Source of the DNA: Takakia lepidozioides
Taxonomy: Eukaryota; Streptophyta; Takakiopsida; Takakiales; Takakiaceae
DNA: 64,000 nt
Assembly: GCA_030704615.1 (NCBI GenBank)
Contig: CM060732.1
Coordinates: 12,712,001-12,776,000, forward strand
Reading direction: 5' to 3'
This document shows, one piece after another, positions 41,760 to 51,516 of the stretch (positions are counted from its first letter, which is position 1; each line of letters opens with the position of its first letter). Under the pieces are notes generated by a model that saw only the letters and a list, made by a program, of their open reading frames with translations, did not search any database and was not told the DNA's origin. Both the position numbers and the translations under genes were made by a program.

Positions 41760-41951
41760 ATATAATTAGACACAATCTTCAAATGACATGTTCCAGACCA
41801 AACAACAATTCCATTTCTATTCTACTTCTCTGAAACGTTCATACGCGAGTGTATTTCCTTTTATTGAATTGATTCATCTCTGAATATAGTCTTCACTCAT
41901 ACTGCTTATTACTGTCAGTAAGGTCGTCACGGAGGGGTTTCCAGTTTCTTG

Positions 41952-41975
41952 AACCTCGCGTGTGCAGTGGAGGTT
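41952..41975. repeat. 24-bp palindrome before the DUF7869-type coding region
   Basis: AACCTCGCGTG, TG, CAGTGGAGGTT. Ends 9 bases before ATG 41985. Confidence 0.85.
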
Positions 41976-41984
41976 CCGGTGATC

Positions 41985-44900
41985 ATGATCTTAGAGACGG
42001 GTCAAAGAGTGTTTCTTACTCTTCCCGGGTCCTCATCTCCAGTAGCCACTGGGGACTGCCTTAATGTCTCCGGGGTTGGGACCTGTCATGGACAACAATT
42101 ATCTTCCTCAACCATTTCAGTGGTTCTCATCTCCTGTGATGAAGCACACTCATTATGTCCTCTTCCTTATGGACATATGGATGCTGACACCTTGAAGGAG
42201 GCCATTGGGACCCCGGTGATGTGGAATGTTGGCAAAGTTGTTGCAGAGAATAACGAGTATCAAGGAGGGCCTGACATGAATCCTGATTTTACGCCGGAGA
42301 CAAGAGATACTGCCGAGAATTCTGACGTCGACGAGGATGAATCAAACCACAGACCATCGAAGAGTTCCGGGAATCCGAGCGGAGGACTCAGAAGAAACAA
42401 CTGGAGAAACTTGCAGTGTGTACTGTTGGGTGATGATGGGGGTGCACTGTTTGAGGGGACGATTCAAGCCTGCATTCCGGATGAGGTGATCCTCAATGAC
42501 AAACTAGGAGAGGACGATGTTGGAGTTCTTGTCACCAGAATACTTTCTGGAGGTTCTGGATCTTTGATGTCTTTTGTAAAATGGCCTTTAACAAAAAACG
42601 ACTTTTGGAAAGTGGGAGACTACTCTCAAATGATCTGGAGAATTTTATTAGATCCTCTGACAGTATCTTGTACAAAGATCACGAGGCGGGTGTGAAGAAA
42701 GCGATGTATCGCCATTTTACGAGAAAGAAGAGGTATCGAGATTTGGAACACTCCAAAAAAAGAATGAAGAATCTTACTCTGGAGGAAGTCCGGTCCGTGA
42801 GCAGCAAACCTTGCTGCAGACTTCACTGCTGTCAATATTTCAATTGGCGAAAAACCTTGGCTATCCGTACTTCGTTTTGGGGATCCACTTTCGATGAGAG
42901 GAGAGAACACGGACTGAATGTTTCGAAACGACTTCAAATGCTGGAAGGGACCTCTCGCATGGCATACATTACGATTGAGGGTGTGGATGTATGTGAGACT
43001 GCTTGGTGGACAATTCATGGAATTGGCAGGTCCACATACATGGAGTACAAAAAGTTGAGTAAACAGGGTTGGTTGTCAAGTCTCCATGAGAACCGTGGAG
43101 TGAAGAGGCCACGCCCAAGGACGCTTCAGGCAGAGGGTAACATTATGTCCATTGTCAACGGAAATACTGACCTCATGCCCCATAAGACAAGATGCATTGG
43201 GGAGGGAAAGAGGGATACTTTGAGAGTCTTACCACCTGAAATGAACTGGAAGCAAATACGAGACGAGTCCAACGAGGTATGAAATCTCCATTCTTCAATT
43301 TCTTTCCTGGAAGATTTTTCTGATTCAATGTGGATAATCCTCCCTTCGATTTTGTCTCTTTCGACTGTGGTTCTAGCTTCATGAACCTCCACTGTCCAGT
43401 GGACGTTCCTTTCCTGACCCTGCCTTATTGTAACAGACCAACAGACTTTTCGGGTTGGAAGGAGTCTCGCAGTCGGCTGTTAGCCGCATCCGGAGTCGAA
43501 TATTTCCTAACGTGGAGGTTCGTAAAACTGGGAGTACATTTGCGAAGTGCACGGAGTGTGAGATGTTCAAGGACCTGATCAGAAAGTTTGTCAAGAGAAG
43601 CGCGGAACATGTGACACACAAACGAGCACTTGATAAACATTTGAGGCACCAAGAGTCGTGTAGAAGACTGTACCATAGCTGGAGGAATGAGTCTGTTATG
43701 ATTCCGGAGGAGTTTCTCTGTATTATTCACGACAAAATGGATCATAGGAAAATAGCTGTTCCAAGGCTACAGACTCCAAATAAGATGATTTCCGGATTGG
43801 GCGAGCTTCCAGTTTCACTAACGGGAATGGTCACGCATGGACACGGTGATGGAGCTTACGGACAGTATTCTCTTGAGTTCTGGAAGGGAAATTCAAACTT
43901 TACAATTGGTTCTTTGGCACGTTGCCTGCGCCAGCTGGAGAAGCCAACCTGTCGCGAGTCCAGGAACATTTTCGATTATCGACTGCAAAACGAGTTTTTC
44001 GAATCACTTTTAAGAGGTAAATCGAGATGTTTGGATGCTCTTAAACCCTGCAGGACGGAAGACAAACGTGGTGCTCGTCCACTTCCGAGAAGACTGTACT
44101 TGCAAATGGACAACTCTGCGAAAGACAATAAGAACAGATGGATGCTTGCTTTTCTATCCCTCCTGACCGCCAAAGATGTTTTTGAAGAAATCCAGCTAGG
44201 GTTCCTAATGTTCGGACACACCCATGAGGACATCGACGGGTTCTTCAGCTATCTATCGAAGAAGCTGAAGGAACGAAGCACCTACATTCTTTCTGATTTG
44301 ATGAGGTCTTTTATGACCTCGCAAGATCTGCAGTTCATTCCACAGATTATTCAGGAGGTTCCTGACTTCAAGAATTTTGTCAAGGGTTGTATTCTGGATG
44401 GAAAGGAGGCGTTGGTCGGGATTTCGGAGATGCACGTCTTCCGTTTTTTTTAAGGATACGGAGGGCTGGCCCGTCATGAAGTACAAGAAGTCCGCTACTG
44501 ATTCGGATTGGCTTCCAACAAACAATAGCGTGAAGATGTGGAAGTCCAATCCTGATGGGACTCCGAAGCTCCCTGAAGGAGACCCAGACGCCGTTCCAAG
44601 GAGACCTATCTGGGGAGTCGGGGACGACTCCTCCGAAAAACAATCATTCATTAAGAATGGAATAAAAAAATACAGGGATTTTTGGACGAAAGGAATGATG
44701 CTTGACGATCATTACAGAGGTCGAATGGAACAATACGACCAGTACTGGGGAAACATTCTCGCCGAGCTGGATAAGCCAATTCCAGAAGCTCCCGACCGTA
44801 TCCAGCTTCTTGAGGGATTCTGGGCGAAAACAAATTAGTCCAAGAATCATCACAGAGATCACATATATTGCCAGATGTGGAAGAAGAGGATGAAATCCTA

Positions 44901-45236
44901 GAACCTTACTGTGGCCTGAGGTGTGAGCGACCAAGAATATCCCTGAATCCATTCAAGGATATTGAGAAAGGGTTTTTTGTGCTCGTTCGCCCTTACGACC
45001 CAAGTATATGCCCGGTCTGGATGGGGGTGGCAATATCTGATGTGATCCACGAAAGGGAGGATCCTAATTTTAAGAAGGTGAAGGTGGAGTGATGGAGACC
45101 GAGAAAAGGTTGTAACCCAACAGACTTGGAAAGGTACAGGGACTGTTGGTCAAAACTTTGGGAGTATAACTCATCAGATCCTTCTCAATGGGTCCACGTG
45201 AACAATGCCTCCACGAAAAAATACGACAAGGAATAG
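41985..45236 (+). pseudogene. DUF7869-type protein, candidate transposase of the TIR element
   Basis: The N-terminal region (from ATG 41985) contains KEAIGTPVMWNVGKVV, like a domain found in plant transposon proteins. From about 42600 a zinc-binding-like part follows (CCRLHCCQYF, VDVCETAWWTIHGIGRSTYM). The exon ends at 43276. After a 160-bp intron the frame resumes at 43437 in phase: a Cys pair (AKCTECEMF), CIIHDKMDHRKIAVPRL, LTGMVTHGHGDGAYGQYS, LQMDNSAKDNKNR and FGHTHEDIDGFFSYLSKKL. The spaced acidic residues (HDKMD, MDNSAKDNKN, HTHEDID) look like an RNase-H-fold DDE-type nuclease core, as in proteins labelled DUF7869. The C-terminal part ends WVHVNNASTKKYDKE at 45236. Defects: a frame change near 42590, an extra T in a T8 run at 44443, a slip near 44825 and a TGA at 45090. 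This copy is dead. Confidence 0.6.
43384..43407. repeat. 24-bp palindrome in the DUF7869-type gene intron
   Basis: AACCTCCACTG, TC, CAGTGGACGTT, in intron 43277-43436. A half-site (AACGTGGAGGTT) occurs nearby at 43509-43520. Confidence 0.9.
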
Positions 45237-45369
45237 CACTAAGAGAATTACTGCCGCCGAAGTAGTGAAGGCGCGCGCTAATTTGGAGGAGGCTAATCGT
45301 CAGTCAGAGTGCGAGCGAGTTCCAGACCAAAGACATATTGTTGAGGTCAACTCCAGTACTTCGATTTAA
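45205..45369 (+). CDS. Small basic ORF at the 3' end of the plus-strand unit
   Basis: 54 codons from ATG 45205 (MPPRKNTTRNSTKRITAAEV) to TAA 45369. It overlaps the last 30 bases of the DUF7869-type reading frame in another frame. Highly basic N-terminus, no recognised family. It may be a real small protein or a shifted remnant. Confidence 0.3.
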   Translation: MPPRKNTTRNSTKRITAAEVVKARANLEEANRQSECERVPDQRHIVEVNSSTSI

Positions 45370-45443
45370 GAAATAAATTTTTCTTCTCTATATGGCCTTT
45401 CTTGTTTGGGGGATCCTTTTTGTTATCTTCTTATGTCGCACTG

Positions 45444-45467
45444 AACCTCGAATGTCCAGTGGACGTT
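45444..45467. repeat. 24-bp palindrome, last copy
   Basis: AACCTCGAATG, TC, CAGTGGACGTT. Lies 75 bases after the small ORF. No further full copy is seen between here and the TIR. Confidence 0.8.
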
Positions 45468-45469
45468 CT

Positions 45470-48095
45470 CGTCATTTGTTTCTGGTTTGCTGGATGCTGG
45501 CCTGCTGTACGTCTTGGTCAACAAAGATGACCCTGTGGGGGAGTTTCGCCTACATAACATATAGATCACAAGAACAAAATGGGCGGGCACGACCACCGGA
45601 GTCTTCAAATTCGGTCAAAGAGGTTTTTAACAACGGAAGAAAATAGCCCATTTCCAGTCCTTCTCTGAAACATTGGACTTGCTTTTCGCATAACCAATTC
45701 TCCCACTGAAGTCTCCCACTAGGAGGTGCCTTACTCAATCGTTGTTGACATATAGTTTTTCAATTTGCCAGTCCTCAAGTTTTTTCTATGAGGTTTTCCT
45801 CCATTTTTCCTCTAAGCTCTACGACTTTTCTGCACCAAATTTTCATTTCATTTCATTTTCATACTTCTCATCTTTGGCCCTGGTTTAAGAGGGAATTTCA
45901 CATGTCCTTTTCCGTTATTCAAATTTTAAGCAATTTTTATTTCTCATAGTTTTTATTTGGTGGTCTGACTTTTTATCCTCTCTCATGTTTTCTTCAGATC
46001 CATTTTCTCCCATGAGATCCAGGCGCTTCCCAAAAGTCGTTATATAACGCCATTTTCTTTCCAAATCTATTCATACCATAACTATAGCCATAACCATAAC
46101 CATTATGGTTATTGAAATGTCTTCTCCCTTCACATTTGCACTAGTTTTTTTTCTTTGTATTGGATTGACATGCATTTAGGCATGTTACAGTTTGCTTTCT
46201 ATGTTACATCTTAATACTAGGTCCAGGTTCCAACGACGAGTCTTTCATTTAAATACTTGTCCATAATATTAGGTTCTTCATTTTTTTTTTGCTTACTAGT
46301 ACCCTACTAACAACACTAAGTTCTAGCGAAGTCTGGAGTTTTCCATAAGACTTAGTGTTTGTCTATTTTGTAACTTAAACATAAACCCTAAACCCTTACT
46401 AGAAAACCCTAAACATTTACCCTTAACCCAATACCCCAGAACCCTTTCCCTTCCCTTTGCAAATGGGAATCAACTATCCATACCATAATTATAACCATTT
46501 TGGCTATCCAAATCTCTTCAATGTAACGGAATTTCCATTTTGTACCATACTAACACACACTAAGTTGTAGCGAGTGCGAGTCTTCCGGCATGTATGCTCA
46601 CCATTTCTGCTTTCAACCCAAGCCCTAAACCCTCGTCGAAAACCCTAAGGAAAACCCTATGCCATTGTTACGTCTAAACCCTTACCCTTCCCCTGCAACT
46701 GGGAATGAAGTATCCATACCATAACCATAACTATTTATGGTTATTCAAATCTCTTCGCCCTTCACCTTGCGCAAGGTTTTGCCTTTGGTTTGGATTGACA
46801 TGCACTTACTTTTTTTTTATCGAACTTTGCTTTCTATGTATCTTAATACCAAGTTCCAAGGACGAGTCTTTCATTTAAATACTTGTCCGATGCAATGACT
46901 ACACTTCCATAATATTAGGTTCTTCATTTTTATTTTGCTTAGTACTACCTTACTAACAACACTAAGTTGTAGCGAGTGCGAGTCTTCCGGCATGTATGCT
47001 CACCATTTCTGCCTTCAACCCAAACCCTAAACCCTCGTCGGGAACCCTAAACAAAACCCTACGCCATTGTTACGTCTAAACGCTTAACCTTCCCTTGCAA
47101 ATGGGAATGAAGTATCCATACCATAACCATATGTATCTTAATACCAAGTTCCAAGGACGAATCCTCAATCTAAATACTTCTCCGGCCCAATGACTCTTCC
47201 ATAATATTTGTTTTTATTTTATTTTTTTATCCTTCTAACACACACCAAGTTCTAGCGACTATGAGTCTTCCATATTTGTTTGTCCAATAGTGTTCTTAAA
47301 CCCAAACCGAAAACCCTACCTTTACCATCACCCCTAAACCATTAATCTTACCATAAACCAATAACTTTAGTGTACTACCCTAGTTACACTCCAAACCTTA
47401 TTGTACTACCATGTTACATTTTCTCAATGTTTCATGCTCTTTTAATATTTTCTTTTGTTGGATAAGGTATGATAGAATGATTACAGGGATATCAAATTCC
47501 TCAACCATTTCTTAATTCTACCGAATGTTAGTCCAACATATTTGTTTGTCTTTTTGTACCCTAAATCCAAACCCTAAACCCTTACCCTTACTGTAAACCC
47601 AAACCTTATTACACTTCTTTCTAGTTACACGCCAAACCTTATTGTACTACCCTAGTACCTCTTCCGAATGTTTCATGCTATTCTAATATTTTACTGCCCT
47701 TGTCACATCCAAAAAATGATTCATTCCAATGGCGTGGTATGTGAACATTGTGCTTCATATGAAGATTCAATCAATAAAATTACTAGCAAGTTGTATTGAG
47801 TATGGTAGAGTACGAGTTTGGCCCATGTTCGATGCGACCCATTTGTTTATCATGATGACCTGCAATGGAATATTACTTTATTCGACTTCCAAATGGACGT
47901 TCAATGAATTGTTCAATACTGCTACTTCACATTGAGCACTTCAATGTCAAATGGACCTCTTCTATGACACATTTTGAAACAAGTATGACATCACCTGAAA
48001 TTTCACAAAGTTCAATCACACATTACACCATGATATTATTAATATTTCAATTAAATTTAATACAAATATATATTAAGTTTAGTCCGGATTTAAGC
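45470..48095. repeat. Telomere-like and tandem repeat field inside the TIR element
   Basis: No gene. Repeated AAACCCTAAACCCT-like stretches (46380-46440, 46620-46660, 47020-47060, 47560-47600) sit in larger imperfect repeats. For example AAGTTGTAGCGAGTGCGAGT with its downstream 170 bases recurs about 402 bases later (46563 and 46965). A CCATACCATAACCATAACCA motif also recurs (46070, 46715, 47120). Confidence 0.75.
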
Positions 48096-48125
48096 CAAAA
48101 GTCCAGAATTAATTAAAATAGGGTT
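48096..48125. repeat. Terminal inverted repeat of the large element (right)
   Basis: From the end inward (minus strand) it begins AACCCTATTTTAAT and ends CTGGACTTTTG. The subterminal region has further GTCCGGA/GGACC-like words, as at the other end (TCTGGACC near 18370). Confidence 0.85.
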
Positions 48126-48129
48126 TCCA
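48126..48129. repeat. Target-site duplication (right)
   Basis: TCCA on the plus strand, TGGA in the copia sense. Pairs with 18410-18413. Confidence 0.8.
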
Positions 48130-48912
48130 CTCCTAGCTATAAATTGAGGTGACCTAGTAGGGATATGACAAATCTCTTGGATAGTTGGTCACGTAGCCAC
48201 TTGATCTTCAAAGAATGATTCCCAGTGATGAGGAGATCATCTACGTAAATGACCATGATCAAGATTTTTCCGTCTTCAAATATGTAGTATAAATTTGGAT
48301 CAGATTGGCAATTTGTCATACCTTGTTCACGCAGGAAAGTATCCATTTTCTCATACCATGCGCGGGATGCCTGCTTCAGGCCATAAAGAGCCTTGTGGAG
48401 TCTATAGACCTTGTGTTCAGAGCCAGCGACTTCAAATCCTTGAGGTTGGATGATGTACACATCCTCCTTCAAGTTCCCATTGAGAAATGCGGTTTGATAT
48501 CCATATGAAGAACATCCCAATCATTGCTAGCTACAAGAGCCACCATGTTGCGAATTGTACTCCATTTTGCAACCGGGGCAAATGTCTCATCAAAATCAAT
48601 ACCTGCTTGTTGTTCATATCCTTTTGCTACTAGCCTTGCCTTAAGTTTGATAGGTTGACCATCAGAACCAGCTTTCACTTTGTAAACCCACTTGGAATGA
48701 ATAGGTCGTTTCCCTGGAGGTAAATCTGTGAGGGACCAGGTCTGGTTTTGAGAGATGGAAGTCATCTCCTCTTTCATAGCACGAACCCATCTAGGGTTAG
48801 AAGCCGCATCAGAAAAATTGACTGGCTCATCAAGGAAATCATGTTCAATTTCAACGTTGAAAACTAAATGATCCCTGAGTCTGATGGATGGTGCTCTGAA
48901 CGTGTGATGCAC
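48130..48912 (-). pseudogene. Ty1/copia reverse transcriptase, interrupted by the TIR element
   Basis: Reverse transcriptase on the minus strand. KARLVAKGYEQQAGIDFDET and FAPVAKWSTIRNMVAL lie in the first part. HKALYGLKQASRAWYEKMD and the catalytic IYVDDLLITGN follow near 48240. It ends WLRDQLSKRFVISLLGHLN, a stop in place of one residue, then LGVE exactly at the TIR-element junction. A frame change near 48490 is present. Its continuation is at 18414. Confidence 0.9.
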
Positions 48913-49020
48913 GGAGGAGAATGGACAGGGTCATCTGTATATGATGATGTAGGTTGGAGTCTACAGGGGGATGATCCATTGGAGGCTCGGATGCTGAATG
49001 AGTTGGCGATGACGTTGAGG

Positions 49021-50105
49021 TCACAACTGTATGATCGTCATGCAAACTCGAGCCAACAGGTGGATCATATTTAGCAGGTTGATAGATAGAATTCTTACTT
49101 GCAACGTGCAATACAAAACTTGACAGTTCACCAACAAATTAGAACCGCATGTGTGCTTCGATGTTTGTTCCTCGAGACTGTCATGTGACACGTCTTGGGC
49201 AACATCAACCTGGGTTTCATCACGAGGAGGATCACCCTCAGCATCATGAAGGTCTGATGGTTTTTTTCTTGAGTAAAAGAATACACCTTCGTCCAGGCGT
49301 ACATCCTTGCTGATAAGGATTTTCCTCGATGATGGATGGTAGCATCGTAAACCCTTGGTTTCTGCATCGTAGCCTACAAAGACGCGGCGTAAAGATTTTG
49401 AGTCGAGCTTCCTCCGTTTTTCATCTGCAATGTGCACATAAGCAACGTTTACAAAAATCCTCAATTTGCTCAAATCTGGTTTTTGGCCAGAGAATCTCTC
49501 ATCTGGTGTAGTGCCCTGATTGGCTCTCATTGGTAAGAGGTTTGTAAGTAGGTTGGCCGTGCTAAGCACCTCCGCCCAGAGATGCCTTGGGATCCCGGTC
49601 TCATAGACCATGGCTCGAACTTTTTCCATCAATGTTCGGTTCTTTCTTTCAGCAATCCCATTTTGGTGTGATGTGTAGGACTGAGTGAGTTGTCTCTTGA
49701 TTCTAGCTTGGTCAAGATATGATTGAAATTCATCAGAGAGATACTCCCCTCCTCTATCATTTCTCAAGCATTGAATTTTCTTTCCAGTGGCATTTTCTAC
49801 GAGTGCCTTGAACTTCTTGAAGAATGTAAATGCTTGTGATTTGTGTTTTAGGAAGTACACCCACCCTTTTCTGCTGAAGTCATCAATGAACGTGATGAAA
49901 AAATGAGCTCCACCGTGTGAAGTGGAATGTGGACCGCATAAGTATGAGTGCACCAGCTCCAAGATCTATGTTGCTCTGTGAGTTGCAATCTTGGGTGCAC
50001 GTTTTCGATGTTGCTTGCCCTCCATGCATCCCTGGCAGACTGGTGCCTGCAAACGGATCGGAGGAATCCCTGTTGCCAAGCCTCATGTGGAAAGAAAGTG
50101 CACAC
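49021..50105 (-). pseudogene. Ty1/copia integrase
   Basis: Integrase core with FIDDFSRKGWVYFLK (first Asp), CLRNDRGGEYLSDEF (second Asp) and HQNGIAERKNRTLME (Glu), followed by the typical copia GKKPDLSKLR-like and VGYDAETKG segments. The N-terminal zinc part (49962-50105) is frameshifted. The core itself is open from 49962 to 49021. Confidence 0.9.
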
Positions 50106-50123
50106 TTTGTGGATGGAGATGCC

Positions 50124-51516
50124 CTAGTCTTCAGTGCCACAACCATGACGGGTTAGACATCCCTTCGATCGAGCAAACCAAGGGTGTCGATATGGAGGCA
50201 GAATCTGTCCCTTTAATCTTGTTGGGATCTTGGATTCCTTGGCCAATGATGTTGTAAGAAGGTTTTTGAATGAGAAAACATTCTTGCTATCAAAGACTAG
50301 GATTATGCCTGTGTTTGTCAGTCTCCCAACGGACAGTAGATTCTTTGTGCAATCAGGGACATAAAGAACTTCGTCAACTTTTATTTTGCCTGTGGCAGTG
50401 GAAATGTTGACAGACCCTTTGCCCTCAATGGCAAGACTTTCTCCTCCGGCAGACTTAACATAAGATGGGTGCTCGCAAAATTCTAAGTCTACCAAGGCAT
50501 CTTTTTCTTTGCCTACGTGCTTGGTAGCACCTGAATCAAGAAACCATTCAGATTCTAACTCCAGAGCATTAATGCTACATTCAAAAAAATCCAATGATGT
50601 TTCCTCATTATCAATGAAGGGAGCTCCTTCTTCTTCCATGACGTTGACTTGTGGAGGTCGGTGACTGTCACGACGCTCACGTGCTCTCTTGGCCATTTCG
50701 CGTGCGAGTTCAGGGCAAGTTCTCATCAGGTGGCCAAGCTCTCCACAGAAATTACAAGGACCTATGACTCTAGGTCGAAATCCACTTCGTGCATGATCCT
50801 CACTATGTTGAGATCGGAAACCACCACGTCCAAGTTCGGTGTGGAGGAACCGCCGTCCCTAGTAATTTGGATGGTGATACGTCGATGGGTTTCGCATTCT
50901 CACCATTAGGGCTTCTGCACTGTCACTGTTACTCATGTTCTTGGTCCGAAATGCCAATCGTCCTTCTTCTTGCATCAGTCTCGCGGAGATCTCGGCAAAT
51001 GTTGGAAGTTGCTTGTTTCCATTGAAGGTCTGCAGTACCCCTCCAAAGCTGTCGAGAAGGGTGTTGAGTACGCTCTCGACTAAGTCTCGCTCATCCACAG
51101 CTTCTACCTGCAAGCTCGAACTGTATTTCTTGAATTTTCTGCAGATACTCAGCCACATTTCTGCCACATTAGTACGGTTTCCCAACTTAATCGTGGTGAG
51201 TTTATCCTTCAGCATTAATCTGGTGGCGTTGTTTGGAACCATGTAGAGATCAGGAAGATACCTCCAGCTTTCTGGGGTCATTGAAAGCAGCAATGGAAGG
51301 CATGATGTGGTCTTTCAGAGACAAATTAGAGTCGCGAGAGCCTTGACTCTCAGCTTTCGAAGTTCCTCAACTTGTTGAACATTGTTTGGATCAATGATCC
51401 TGATAGGGGTGAGGTGATCAACAATATCCCAAATATCCTCTCGAAGGAGGATGTTCTTGATCCTGAACTTCCAAATAGTGGCCCACTTAATTTGTTACTG
51501 GGTCTTGACTCGTCAT
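50124..51516 (-). pseudogene. Ty1/copia Gag and protease
   Basis: Gag starts at ATG 51516 (MTSQDPVTN), shifts frame, and continues with IWKFRIKNILLREDIWDIVD and SLQVEAVDERDLVESVLNTL (near 51090). A CCHC knuckle CNFCGELGHLMRTC is near 50740. The protease active site EWFLDSGATKHV is near 50550 and the pre-integrase segment TKNLLSVGRLTNTG near 50350. Several frame changes and a stop at about 50859 mark it as dead. Confidence 0.85.

Larger units (their letters stand above)
31678..48125. mobile_element. Large TIR element, main body (includes right terminus)
   Basis: Holds the right arm, the rest of the minus-strand unit, the divergent promoter region, the DUF7869-type gene and a telomere-like repeat field, and ends in the TIR at 48096-48125. 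Together with 15718-18409 it makes about 19.1 kb of element. Confidence 0.75.

Noticed and set aside
10028-48125. Endogenous giant-virus segment as an explanation for many ORFs with a shared palindrome between them
   Set aside because: Genes have GT-AG introns, the unit has exact TIRs and a target duplication in copia, and no viral hallmark gene (capsid, packaging ATPase, B-family polymerase) is seen.
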